Origin: Plumapathes pennacea
Taxonomy: Eukaryota > Cnidaria > Anthozoa > Antipatharia > Myriopathidae
DNA length: 64,000 nt
Assembly: GCA_964036295.1 (NCBI GenBank)
Contig: OZ038465.1
Location: forward strand, 14,995,667 to 15,059,666
Direction: 5' to 3'
Part shown: in pieces, positions 21,601 through 33,116 of the stretch
Layout: the number at the start of each line of letters is the position of its first letter
Numbering within the stretch: the first letter of the stretch is position 1
The notes under the pieces: generated by a model
Database searches by the model: none
What the model was told of the DNA's origin: nothing
Seen by the model: only the letters and a program-made list of their open reading frames with translations
Translations under genes and position numbers: made by a program

Positions 21601-24600
21601 TAGCTTTTTTATGACAAGGAAAAATTGTCACATGTGAAATTTGCTTCTGTACACGAAAACGTGCCAAAGTTTTTCGAAATACTTTAGTTTCCAGGTCTCT
21701 ATTTGCGAGCGTGTTCGCACGTCAAGATGGCGGCGTTCAAACATTGACAACAGAGTATTTGAATTGGTCAAATAATCGCTTAGTCAGACGACTTATTTTC
21801 TCTTTCAAGATTTAAAATTCGTCTATTCGATAAATATGCTGCGATTTGAGCGTTGGCGATTTATACAGTTTATACTGTTGACAAGCCGTTCTAAGTATGG
21901 CTAGATTTGAGCGCCGCAGAAGCTAGCGAAGAAAGGTCCGTGTACTTTGAAATAGACCCGTCAGCTTTTGCTTTGATTTTGGTAGAATGTTAACCCGTTT
22001 TGAGGTTCAGATACAAAATAAATTGAATTAGCCGTTGAAGCTCATTAAATATGCGCGCCGTGTTATTTTAAAAAGACGCATGTGATAACTCATGACCAAG
22101 CCCCTTTAAATTAACTCTATTTGTGAAGCACTGCATCAGTATAGTTAGGCCTGAAACGTCGAACTTCACATGCGTCGAATACAATGCCAATGAGCAAAAT
22201 TGTGTTCGACGCATGTGAAGTTTGACGTTTGAAACAGGCCTTTGCTCAGTTTTGGCCACACGTTGAAATCTCCCAGCAACAACCACGATGAGGGGCGCAA
22301 ATCTGCTGTCACACCGGAATGTAAAAACACTGATCCTTCCTAAGTGAACGTAGCCTATTCGTTTACCCCTTAGCTGGTATTCTACCATTCGTTTGGTTTA
22401 CTGTCGACAAATTGTAATAGTATTTTATTCAAGCTCACGGTCAGGTAATAATCTCTTCAGTGGAGACTTTCGATGCTTGATTCAGTTAACTTGTCCTGAC
22501 TACACTGGCGAGAGCCAGTTTTGCCACCGAGGCTTGAGACGGTAATAATCGGGACGCTATCTAGTTTGTTTTAAATTCGTCTGATAGTCGCCCAGGAGGC
22601 GACCTGATGTCGAAACAGTAGAAATTATGCCACGTTCTGGGTTTTATTCCAGGAGACTCACAGCACCCAAGCAACAGCCAGAACACCTTTAGCCGTAACG
22701 TTACTAATAAAACAAATCATGCAATCACTTGAGAAAATACCAGTTCTAAAGTAAAGACTTTCCCTATTTAGCTTAAGGTGACTTTGTTGTAATTTCGTCC
22801 ACGACAAACTTGCAACGATCATTCAGCAATATTTGTGAAAGAATTCGATTTAACTGGGAAAAGATATTTTCAGTGATATTATAGCTCAAGTGGACAGCAC
22901 TTTTTAAACAAAATCGCACCCAGTGAAAAACTTTGCTGGTACCTATTTTTGTAAAATTTCCGGAATTAGCTTATATTGACTTAATACATACCTTAACCAA
23001 GTTTTAGCAAAATCGTTGGAGCAGAAGTAAATTTCATGGCAAAAATGATGGCCTTATTACCTCCGCTCTTCTTATGATCCAAAGTTTGTCATGGACGAGT
23101 GTGCCCAAACTTACAACGGAGTCGCCTTATTACCTCCGCTCTTCTTATGATCCAAAGTTTGTCATGGACGAGTGTGCCCAAACTTACAACGGAGTCACCT
23201 TAATTAGTCGAAACCATTGCAAACTACAGGGTCAAGGGATATCTGAAAATGTGGTATTTCTAGTCGTTTATATGAATGCAGTTAGGAAGAAAGTTATCTA
23301 CTTTACCAATGCTGACTCCAAGCTTCAGTGGGCTCTGAAACTCTTGAGTAACCAGTATGCTTTGATCATCATTGCACTCCAACCAAAATCCCTCCAGGAC
23401 ATCAACAGGAAATCCTGCTATTGTGCAAGGTATCCTGTACTCCCCCCATGGAATGTTTCCTTTACCAAGAACATACACCGCAATACAAGGAGTGCTGCTC
23501 TGTGTAAAATCTTTGACCTTTAATGATGGGAAGACACCAGTGATGTTGCTGTGCTGAGAAAACAGGTCAAGGTTCTTCTTGATGGCTACGGCTATCTCAG
23601 CAGATTCTGTTATTGTAACGGGCTTGAAGCCTAATGGATAAGACACACATGGCACGTGGACAGGATCATTGAAAAGATCAACCCATTCCAGCTTCACACC
23701 CAGTGGACTGAATCGTTTCTCTGCCTCTTCCTTTAAAGATTCTGATATTCCACCATTACCAGGACAGATGTAGAACGTGACAACCTTGGGACTGGCTCCC
23801 TTTCCATACGCCAGGACACGAATGCACTCTTTGTAACAAGCTGCAAATTCTGCAGCCTCTTTATGTATGGGGCATACACCTGAAAGATTAGGTAAAACTA
23901 TTAATGTTAATCAATCAATCAATCAATCAATCAATCAGAAATAAAAAAAACACAGGATTTATCATGCATGGCGTTTTTCAAATCGTACACAACGCCGTAA
24001 CAAGGCTGCTGCTTGGCTAACGCTTGTTGAAGCGGGAATGTACTAAAAAAGTCGTTCTGTTATTGCAGTGTGCCCTGTTTCACTATTTTAGTTTATTTGT
24101 ACAAATATATCCGAACAGTAACAAATCCTATTAACTTAGCATTCCTTCATTGATTAATTAATGAATTCATGCTCAATATAACAATATTTACCAGATGCTC
24201 CGTCCTCATTCCCATGGTACTGTTTCAAGTTTTGCATGGTCAGACGTCCGCCAGTGTTGTCGATCTGCGCCTGCAAGCGCTCACTCGGAGACTGAAGATC
24301 TAAAGCAAGGCGTATCAGTTAGCTCAACCTTGACTTGGTGAGTCCAATTGTCCTCTTGACAAATTAAACAGGGAACGAAGAAAAAGATCAACCCGAGTCA
24401 TATCGGAGAACTAACTATGTCTTATACAATAATTTAAATGACATTATTAAAAACGGTTCATAAATACAGTCCAACCTGTATGTAACGGTCACCCTCGGTA
24501 CTTTAGACATTGGCCGCTTACTACAGGTTTACCAAAATACTTACTGGGCATGGACAGATTTAAAGTCAAGTAATTCTAGACACTGTTTTCTTTTTGTTAT

Positions 24601-25730
24601 TTTTGTACCCTTACGATATTGATGTATGAATTATGTTGATGTTGCAATAAAATCGTGAATTGATATGTGGTTTAGGTTTCCATTCATAGGTGGCTGCTTA
24701 ATACAGGTCAAAATAGCAAAGACAGACAAACACGGGACTGCTCAAGGGTGGCCGCGACCGCTTAATAGAAGTGACGGTTTAATACTGGAAAGTCACTCAA
24801 AGAAGTCAACATTGCAGTTCTTTGTACGTGTGTGCCAACAACAGTGTGAGTACCATGAGAAAAATGACCTTTCTGGGTTGCTTGGTTGTTCCCGGTTGCT
24901 GATACAGGTTTGATGATACTTGCTTTATCACAGCCATCCATATTTCCTGTATTGGAAACGACTGAGGGCGGAGGGACGACAACAGGCAAGGTTTTACTGA
25001 CACTTGATCCTTTGCTTACTTGGCAATACTGAGGAAGTGTTTGAGAGATAGACTTAGCCGGGACAACAGGTGGTGCCTCCATTGGTTCTGCGTGGTCCAG
25101 GGTTGAGCTGCTCTGTACGGTGTACCACTTCGCTTCCGTTTCTATTTTCTTTGACGTCCCCACCGTCCACGAGTCGCTTTTGGTTTTTTGGCTGGTTTCT
25201 TGTGACGCACTTGTTTGTCCCCCTGAGGGAAGGGGAGTGTTAGCCGTGTGGTCTCCACCCTTGTGAATTGCAGCGTTCATTGAGTAACAGACGCCGGAGT
25301 TTGTCGGCCTCAAGGGGCTCATCAAACTTTCCGCAAACAGATCATTCGGGCTTGATGGACTGCTTCTAGTATCGCCTGCAGATGAACACAATATGTTACT
25401 ATAATTCAAATTCTACAGCATCTTCACAACTATCAGGTCTAATGTCAATACCAGCCATAGGGTTTTGAATATGGCTGATAGTACAACAACTGTTGCTTGC
25501 CACTTCTATTACACCAGAATCAGAACTTCAACTTCTTGGTATTCTTAAACTGAATGGATATATACCTCGTTTTCGCCGCGTTGTCCAAATATCTTCCTCT
25601 TCCGCGCCATGATTAAACGTGGGGGAAATGTTTCCGTAAGGACGGTTCTTCTGGTAGGAAGTGCACTGCCGGAAAGGGCAACACCATCGAAGGTAGGACC
25701 TGAGGAGCCGCCGCGGGCGCCTTTTGTCTT
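18662..25730 (-). CDS. Trypsin-like peptidase with zinc-finger insert, copy 1 (5' end not found)
   Basis: Exons 25730-25566, 25375-24869, 24299-24192, 23879-23307, 21343-20166 and 18940-18662 join in frame (phases 1,1,1,1,0) to a TGA, giving about 935 residues. The last three exons match the complete gene at 48031-53867: a two-part linker domain, then the peptidase with His (ALSCYHV), Asp (YIDAGIAKL) and Ser (APGDSGAV) all present, a charged helical insert, and C-x2-C-x5-C-x2-H/Y zinc-finger-like modules. The first three exons are different from that gene: a basic, Ser/Thr/Pro-rich region (KNRPYGNISPTFNHG, SSPSSPNDLF) and a short helix. The first listed exon starts at an AG acceptor with phase 1, so at least one upstream exon is missing; no DED was found in 25.7-42 kb. 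The exon-2 donor (GTCATT) is weak. Probably a functional protease, but the N-terminus is unresolved. Confidence 0.75.
19795..19903. mobile_element. Hairpin MITE (ACATGAGCCGAACTC)
   Basis: Two arms of about 33 bp (GTACTTTACATGAGCCGAACTCAATGCAAAT type and its complement) are separated by about 25 bp. It belongs to the same broad family as the hairpins at 22146-22247 and 50745-50872. It lies in the intron between the last two exons of peptidase copy 1. Confidence 0.7.
21470..21720. repeat. Partial MITE copy (AAAGCCCCGTGCACATG end)
   Basis: Left part of the element that is complete at 45850-46337. The right end is missing, and the sequence changes after TCTATTTGCGAGCGTGTTCGC. Confidence 0.6.
22146..22247. 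mobile_element. Hairpin MITE (GGCCTGAAACGTCGAACTTCACATG)
   Basis: Inverted arms of about 40 bp with GAGCAAAAT near the loop. A longer relative is at 50745-50872, in the equivalent intron of the third peptidase gene. Confidence 0.75.
22774..23204. mobile_element. MITE with TTAA target and internal tandem duplication
   Basis: The ends are TTAA-GGTGACT(C/T)(C/T)GTTGTAA and its complement ending GTCACC-TTAA. The right terminal block of about 72 bp is present twice in tandem (23052-23123 and 23125-23196). The same terminal family (GGGC(G/A)CACTCGTC...ACAAACTTTGGATCATAA) forms the ends of the large inverted-repeat element at 54152-56282. Confidence 0.78.
23906..23938. repeat. (TCAA)n microsatellite
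   Basis: About eight tetranucleotide units in the intron just upstream of the linker exon of peptidase copy 1. Confidence 0.9.
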
Positions 25731-25780
25731 CTGCAATAAGTTTTATTGTTTCACCGACGTTGACGTCGTCCTCTCCCGTC

Positions 25781-26023
25781 CTGGGCCCGGTTTTTCGAAA
25801 GTCGATTAAGCTAATCCAGGATTAACGAAATTCTTTCTCTCGACCTCTCTGCCAATATACTGCAGGATTTTGTTCGAAGATGGAATAAAAAGCTTGTTCC
25901 AGCTTACAACGTTATCAAGAAAGTCGTTGTGGACGAAACTTTCACGTTTTAGGCTTATAAATGACAAGAAAGTTTAGACCTAATCCAGGATTAACCTAAT
26001 CGTGCTTTGAAAAACTGGGCCCT
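25781..26023. mobile_element. MITE with CTGGGCCC(G)GTTTTTC ends
   Basis: Inverted ends CTGGGCCCGGTTTTTCGAAAG and CTTTGAAAAACTGGGCCC(TGG), with a second inner pair TTAATCCTGGATTA. It is also present in unit 2 at 30535-30779, so it predates the segmental duplication. Confidence 0.8.
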
Positions 26024-26390
26024 GGTGCTTAAACTCTCTAATAGCAAATTCGGCGACAACGGTAAACAGTTTCGTAAACACTCTGTCAAATTCTTAATAG
26101 CCTGGTTGTGTGTCTAGCCGGAGTACCGAAGCGAAACCTGAGCAGGACAACATAACGAGACAGTGTATGTTTCATGTTGTAGCTTACGGCCAAGCAAAAG
26201 TGCAACGACTATATAATCCTGCAAGCATAGTTCCGACTTTTGGTTTGATCGCATTGTATTCTGGGCAGGTTTGGCTCAAAAAAGTGAACTTTACAATATC
26301 CATCATTTTGCATTTCAAGCTTGGAGCCTGGTAGATGTTTACGTTTTAGAACGGATAGAAGTTGACTGAGCAACAAGCGTTAAGTGCAAA

Positions 26391-26698
26391 ATGGCGGATG
26401 TTGTGGAGTTGGTGCTCACTTTTCTGAACCAAGCCTACCCAGAATACAGTGCGATCCAACCAAAAGCCGGAACTCTTGATGCAATAGGGAAAAAGACCTC
26501 AAAGTATTGTGGAACACTGGAACACATACCATGTTTGATGTCCTCAACTGCGTCGACAAACTGGCCCTGCCACACAACAAAACAAAGACACTGATGTCAT
26601 TGGATAATATCGATACTCCTTTCAATAACGCCACGCCAGTGAAGTGGACACTACTTTGTGAGAGATTGCCTTGCAGGGTCAAGAGCAGATCGGTTTAA
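26391..26698 (+). pseudogene. Possible small coding remnant (MADVVELVLTFLNQ...)
   Basis: An ATG frame reads MADVVELVLTFLNQ and is preserved in unit 2 at 31142 with one substitution (AYPEY/TYPEY), but a 1-2 bp indel after TLDA changes the frame between the copies. I do not recognise the family. It may be a relic first exon of an unrelated gene or chance. Confidence 0.25.
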
Positions 26699-26962
26699 AC
26701 TTGCTTGCAAGTTTGCACAGGCTTTCTATTTTCACTTAACAGTTTAATATGACCTTCTGCTTTCTTGCATAATACGTTTGTCTTCAGATCTGGGAAATTC
26801 GTCTGCGGTGCTACCATTGACCCTTGGATATGACCGTACGTTCCAACGACCTCTGTATATTTTATCTCATTGAACCTCTTGTCGGCTTCCTTTTTAAAGA
26901 CCAGCTAGTAAACGTAATGGTTATATTTAAAATAATGTCAAAACGCGTGACGTAAAGATAAA

Positions 26963-27250
26963 CTAAGTTGATTTTTTTACGTCAGAATTTTGTCGTGAAG
27001 TGTTCGCAATGGATATGTACAACCGTACTGTCTGCAATCTAAATTGACCATGTATGTCCAAGCACGTCCAAGTGTATTGACCGTTTTTGTACTTTGTGAG
27101 TGGCGTTTTGATCTTTTCCACTTCTCTGTTCTTTTGCGCCCAGGGATAAAAATTAAATACTTTACTAGGAACAGTTTCTCGCTGCATACAAGTTTTCTTG
27201 GCGTATATTTCCAGAAAGGGTGCAAAATAAAAGTGTTCATCTGGCAACAC
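26963..27250 (-). pseudogene. Unrecognised coding-like frame (unit 1 copy)
   Basis: The frame contains DEHFYFAPFLEIY and VFNFYPWAQKN, and stays open in both duplication units (here and 31736-32008) with mostly conservative changes over its first 60 codons; the two then diverge by a frame change. A second minus-strand frame, EADKRFNEIKYTE, lies just downstream (about 26690-26890; 31429-31704). These could be neighbouring exons of one small gene. No family recognised. Confidence 0.3.
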
Positions 27251-27654
27251 TAGATTCTTTAAGGACTATTAGATCAATTGGTATTGTTCAGAATTTCCGC
27301 AAAGCTAGGGAAACAATTATGATTGTTTTATGTAAAAAAACATCGGGGAATTAGACGCAGGATTGTAGGTTGTGAAAAATAAATGCTGCTTCTTTTCATC
27401 TATTTTCGTAGCGCTGATGTACTGCAAGCTTCGCGCTCGGGAACCTGGCAAGTATGTAGTTCACGGGACTAAAAGCAAAGAAAGCAACATTAATGATGAT
27501 CTTACACTAAATGTTCACTGTACGATGCATAGTATTTGTATTTTGCAGACTAAGATGAGAAGTATGCATTGGCTTATGCAGAATGTATTTGCAATTGCAG
27601 TGGTGGATTCAGCTACAGCTACCTGTCTATAAACTCTTCAGACCCCCCCTCGCC

Positions 27655-27690
27655 CCTTCTCTCTCTCTCGCGCGCGCGCGCGCGTGCGCA
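27655..27690. repeat. (TC)n(CG)n low-complexity tract
   Basis: CTCTCTCTCG followed by a run of alternating CG. It is shorter in the unit 2 copy near 32428-32452. Confidence 0.85.
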
Positions 27691-28757
27691 ATTTGCGGGA
27701 TCTAATCGAGTTCTGTACCATTTTTTCGGTTTCTGCCCCGCTTTTCTTCTTGTTATCCACGTTCTGACTTTCCTGTTGGAGAAGACAACAACAAACGTTT
27801 TGATTATTATTTTACTGTGTTTTGAGCGAAGGATTCATTCTCGAAGAATTCTCGAGCATAAACCGCACCTTTGTTTGTAACTTTTCCATTTGTTTTATGC
27901 ATTCCTGGATATCTGCCATTCAGACAAAATCAAATCCTTTAACATTTAACCCAATTAGTTTCTAGATTCGCAAGCCACAAGTGTTTTTACTGACCTCTGA
28001 TACTCGATGTGCATCCTGAATCTGTCCCTGAAGTTTGGTAGGTAAGTTTAGCATTAAGAACAATGTTTATTCTTCTTAAATGTAACTTGGGTCTTTGAAG
28101 TTCCCGGCAATACAGTCAAATCTCTATTAAGCGGAGATAGCCAACTAAACGTTTAATAGAGGTCTGCTAACAGGTAGTTAATTATTAATTACATTGTGGC
28201 TGACTGAAACGGAAGCTGGTAAAAAGGGAATTTGACGTGCGCTGCCTAATAATGGCATTTTTACATTGATTACATTTGTGTTTGATCAGCTGCTAAACGA
28301 AACTGAACATGCCTGGCTTATCGTCGTGTCATCTTGCATTGTTCTCTAGGTGACCGTTTAATTAATAGAGGCGATATCCAATAAAATTAGCCAATTGGGG
28401 ATCTAAATGGTGACCGCGTCCCCCTGAGTCCCTCTTGGAAAAAAAATCATTGTAGCGTTACAATTTAGCGTACACACACGTATTATACATTGTCGTAAAG
28501 GTCTTGGACTGCAGAATATAGATCTGATGTTATCGTGTTCAAGCACATTGAAGTTGAAGTACGATTTAAGTTAATTTGAAAATTGACTGTTTTGAAAACG
28601 GGAATCAAAACTTTTGTCGGTTTGATTCGAAAATGCTAAAACAACTTTTATGCATTAGATTTGGCTCATGAAAAGTTTGGTGTCTGAATCAGTCTGGTCA
28701 CTGTTTGAGTGTGGCCTCTGTTGTAAATAGCTTGCAAGTAATTAAACTCACTGATCA

Positions 28758-29959
28758 TCCCCGAGCGAAGCGAGGGTAATAATCACAACGCTAATGCTGT
28801 AGTATCGCGCTATTTGGAGATTCCAAGCGGGTCGCCATCTCGAAATCTAATGTTCGTGTGTGTGTGTGTCTGTCTGTCAGTCTGTCTGGCGTACGACCTC
28901 GTCCCCAGGGCTATCCGCGTTAAGCAACGACAAAGGATCGATCACGTGTCCCGCTGTAGTTTTACTGATACTCCGTGAACGAAGCAACAATATCGTAACT
29001 GCGTTCACGAAAATGAATTTGAAAACTGGAAAACTTGAAACAGAACGGTCTCGCGAAGCTCGTCTTCAAAAGAGAAGGGAACAGGCACGGCCAAGGCGAA
29101 ATCGTGAAACGATCGAACAGCGCCAAAAGACGACAAACATGTTATAACCGACAGCATCATGAACGGAAGCGTGCCGAAGAAACGGCTCCGCAATTGGAAT
29201 AGCGCTTGAAAGCAAATCGGGAGCTTCAGACGCCGTTTTGTGTTAAACTCAGATACTTATTCAGAAAGGACAAGCAACAAAGGTCAGTCAGTGGAAATCG
29301 AACAATTACCGTGACAAATATATTCTATCCCGTATCTTGTAACTCGATCACTTCAAGAATGTATTAAAATCTGTATGCTGATCATTTCCCTCGAAGTATT
29401 GTTTTAATACGCTTCTGTTGCCAGTTTCGGCTACCGTATTCGCTCAGAGCAATCGGAACTTGGAGTCTTGAATGATTTAGTCAGATGTCTTATTTTTTCT
29501 TTCAAGACTAAAACTGTAACAAATGCTGTAATCAGAGACGCGGTGATTGCAGCGCGAATCGTTCACAAGCCCTTTGAAGTATGACTAGGTCTGAAGCCCG
29601 TGTATAATTTGAAGTAAACCGTTCAAGTTTTGCTTTGATTCTGGGAGAAATCATGCTGTTTTGAGCGGCATACAAAACAATTCGAGCTCATTAAATATGC
29701 ATGTCTGAGTCTAGTGCATGCAGTCAAGAGTAAAAAAAATCGCACAGGAAGCCTATTTAATTGTACTGCCTATGAATTCAAAATTGGAAAATCAGTGTTC
29801 CTTTTTTCCCGTACTACGGCGGCCGACCAACTTCAAAATTTAAGTACTAAATTTTGAGAACGTGCTTGGCAGACTGTATGAATTAATTTGACGTGCCGAC
29901 CGTGGGAAATACGTACGGCGTCACGCAATCGACTCTTTTTTCAACGCAAAAGTACCGCA
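28758..29959 (+). mobile_element. Helitron-like element, 3'-truncated
   Basis: It starts with TCCCCGAGCGAAGCGAGGG directly after an A, as Helitron 5' ends do (TC at an A/T target), and matches the complete copies at 33117-34432 and 59281-60614. It carries a short basic frame (TERSREARLQKRREQ, RRNRETIEQRQ) resembling the Arg/Glu-rich N-terminus of Helitron helicase proteins, broken by frameshifts. The last ~190 bp, including the CTAG 3' end, are missing; the sequence switches directly into duplication unit 2. Confidence 0.82.
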
Positions 29960-30308
29960 AAGCGCTCAATCGGAGACTGAAGGTCTAAAGCAAGGCGTAT
30001 CAGTTAGCTCAACCTTGACTTTGTGAGTCCAATTGTCCTCTTTACAAATGGAACAGAGGACGAAAAAAAAGATCAACCTAAGTCACGGAGAACTATGTCT
30101 TAGAAGAATGAATACTGACAATAATTTGAATGACATTATTAAAAACGGTTCATAGATACAATCCAACCTGTATGTATCAGATCTAATGTCACTCATTACT
30201 AGTCATAGGGTTTTGTATATGGCTAATAGTACAACAACTGTTGCTTGCCACCTATATTACACCAGAATTAGAACTACTTCAACTTCTTGGTATTCTTAAA
30301 CTGAATGG

Positions 30309-30473
30309 ATATATACCTCGTTTTCGCCGCGTTGTCCAAATATCTTCCTCTTCCGCGCCATGAGGAAACGTGGAGGAAATTATTCTATAACGACGGTTCC
30401 TCTGGTGGTAAGTGCACTGCCGGATAGGGCCTCGAAACCATAGAGCGTTGGGCCTGAAGAACTGCCGCGGGCG
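30309..30473 (-). pseudogene. Relic of the first known exon of peptidase copy 1
   Basis: It matches the exon 25566-25730, ends with the same EEEDIWTTRRKRG and keeps the same GTATAT donor, but the middle differs strongly. The next exon of the gene is deleted from this unit, so no product is expected. Confidence 0.6.
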
Positions 30474-30534
30474 CCTTTTGTCTTCTGCAATAAGTTTTAT
30501 TGTTTCACCGATGTTGCCGTCGTCCTCTCCCGTC

Positions 30535-30779
30535 CTGGGCCCGGTTTTTCGAAAGTCGATTAAGCTAATCCAGGATTAACGAAATTCTTTCTCTCGACCT
30601 CTCTGCCAATATACTGCAGGATTTTGTTCGAAGATGAAATAAAAAACTTGTTCTAGCTTACAACGTTATCAAGAAAGTCGTTGTGGACGAAACTTTCACG
30701 TTTTTAGGCTTATAAATGACAAGAAAGTTTAGACCTAATCTAGGATTAACCTAATCGTGCTTTGAAAAACTGGGCCCTG
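30535..30779. mobile_element. MITE with CTGGGCCC ends (unit 2 copy)
   Basis: Same element as 25781-26023, carried along by the segmental duplication. Confidence 0.78.
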
Positions 30780-31735
30780 GTGCTTAAGCTCTCTAATAAC
30801 AAAGTCGGCAACAACGGTAAACAGTTTCGTAAACACTCTGTCAAATTCTTAATAGCCTGGTTGTGTGTCTAGAGTACCGAAGCGAAACCTGAGCAGGACA
30901 ACATAACGAGACAGTGTATGTTTCATGTTGTAGCTTACGGCCAAGCAAAAGTGCAACTACTATATAATCCTGCAAGCATAGTTCCGACTTTTGGTTTGAT
31001 CGCATTGTATTCTGGGCAGGTTTGGCTCAAAAAAGTGAACTTTACAATATCCATCATTTTGCATTTCAAGCTTGGAGCTTGGTAGATGTTTACGTTTTAG
31101 AACGGATAGAAGTTGACTGAGCAATAAGCGTTAAGTGCAAAATGGCGGATGTTGTGGAGTTGGTGCTCACTTTTCTGAACCAAACCTACCCAGAATACAG
31201 TGCGATCCAACCAAAAGCCGGAACTCTTGATGCAAAGGGAAAAAGACCTCAAAGTGTTGTGGAACGCTGGAGCACATACCATGTTTGATGTCCTCAACTG
31301 CGTCGACAAACTGGCCCTGCCACACAACAAAACAAAGACACTGATGTCATTGGATAATATCGATACTCCTTTCAATAACGCCACGCCAGTGAAGTGGACA
31401 CTACTTTGTGAGAGATTGCCTTGCAGGGTCAAGAGGAGATCGGTTTAAACTTGCTTGCAAGTTTGCACAGCTTTCTATTTTCACTTAACAGTTTAATATG
31501 ACCTTCTGCTTTCTTGCATAATACGTTTGTCTTCAGATCTGGGAAATTCGTCTGCGGTGCTACCATTGACCCTTGGATATGACCGTACGTTCCAACGGCC
31601 TCTGTATATTTTATCTCATTAAACCTCTTGTCGGCTTCCTTTTTAAAGACCAGCTGGTAAACGTAATGGTTATATTTAAAATAATGTCGAAACGTACTTG
31701 TCAACGTGACGTAAAGATAAACTAAATTGATTTTT

Positions 31736-32008
31736 TTACGTCAAAATTTGGTCGCGAAATGTTCGCAATGGATATGTACAACCGTACTGTCTGAAATCTA
31801 AATTGAGCATGTATGTCCAAGCCATCCAAGTGTATTGACCGTTTTTGTACTTTGTGAGTGGCGTTTTGATCTTTTCCACTCCTCTGTTCTTTTGCGCCCA
31901 GGGATAAAAATTAAATACTCTACTAGGAGCAGTTTCTCGCTGCATACAAGTTTTCTTGGTGTATATTTCCAGAAAGAGTGCAAAATAAAAGTGTTCATCT
32001 GGCAACAC
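31736..32008 (-). pseudogene. Unrecognised coding-like frame (unit 2 copy)
   Basis: Counterpart of 26963-27250. The first 60 codons agree with few replacements, then a 3-4 bp length difference shifts the frame. Function unknown. Confidence 0.3.
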
Positions 32009-33116
32009 TAGATTCTTTAAGGACTATTAGATCAATTGGTATTGTTCAGAAATTCCGAAAAGCTAGGGAAACAATTATGATTGTTTTATGTAAACAACAT
32101 CGGGGGATTAGACGCAGTGTAGGTTGTGAAAAATATATGCTGCTTCTTTTCATCTATTTTCGTACCGCTGATGTACTGCAAGCTTCGCGCTCGGGAACCT
32201 GGCAAGTATGTGGTTTACGGGGCTGAAAGCAAATAAAGCAACATTAATGATGATCTTACACTAAATGTTCACTGTACGATGCATAGTATTTGTATTTTGC
32301 AGAAAGATGAGAAGTATGCATTGGCTTATGCAGAATGTATTTGCAATTGCAGTGGTGGATTCAGCTACCGGTCTATAAACTCTTCAGACAAACTGAATGC
32401 TGTTACCGCCACACCCCCCCTCCCCCCTTCTCTCTCTCTCGCGCGCGCGTGAGCAATTTGTGGGGTCTAATCGAGTTCTGTACCATTTCTTCGGCTTCTG
32501 CTGCTGTTTCCATCTTAAGAGATAAATCGCCGCTCTTCTTCTTGTTATCCACGTTCTGACTTTCCTGTTGGAGAAGACAACAACAAACGTTTTGATTATT
32601 TTACTGTGTTTTGAGCAAAGGATTCATTCTCGTAGAATTCTCGAGCATAAACACTTAGGAAGTTTCTCATCTTCTTTTCATTTGTGAAGTTCTTCACTTA
32701 ATCTATTCCGTAAGTATGCATGGTTTAAAATAAATGGGTAGAATTATGAAATGTGTAATCATGACCATAGAATTTGAAAACAACCGCACCTTTGTTTGTG
32801 ACTTTTCCGTTTGTTTCATGCATTCCTGGATTTCTGCCATTCAGACAAAATCAAATCCTTTAACATTTAACTGAATTAGTTTCTAGAGCCGCAAGCCACA
32901 AGTGTTTTTACTGACCTTCAAAACAGTCTCGATGTGCATCCTGAATCTGTCCCTGAAGTTTGGTAGGTAAGTTTAGTATTAAGAACAATGTTTACTCTTC
33001 GGGGTAAATGTAACTTGGGTCTTTGAAGTTCCCGGCAATACAGTCAAATCTCTATTAAGCGGGGATAGCCAACTAACCGTTTGATAGAGGTCTGCTAACA
33101 GGTAGTTAATTATTAA

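Larger units (their letters stand above)
24275..28757. repeat. Segmental duplication, unit 1
   Basis: Collinear and highly similar to 29960-35007. It starts inside the third known exon of peptidase copy 1 (AAGCGCTCA(C/A)TCGGAGACTGAAG) and ends where a Helitron begins. Unit 2 lacks 24486-25433, which removes one whole coding exon, and has gained a Helitron at the place of 28189. Confidence 0.88.

Noticed and set aside
23052-23196. Direct repeats resembling the start of a CRISPR-like or satellite array.
   Set aside because: Only two adjoining units without spacers, and they are the doubled end of a TTAA-type MITE.
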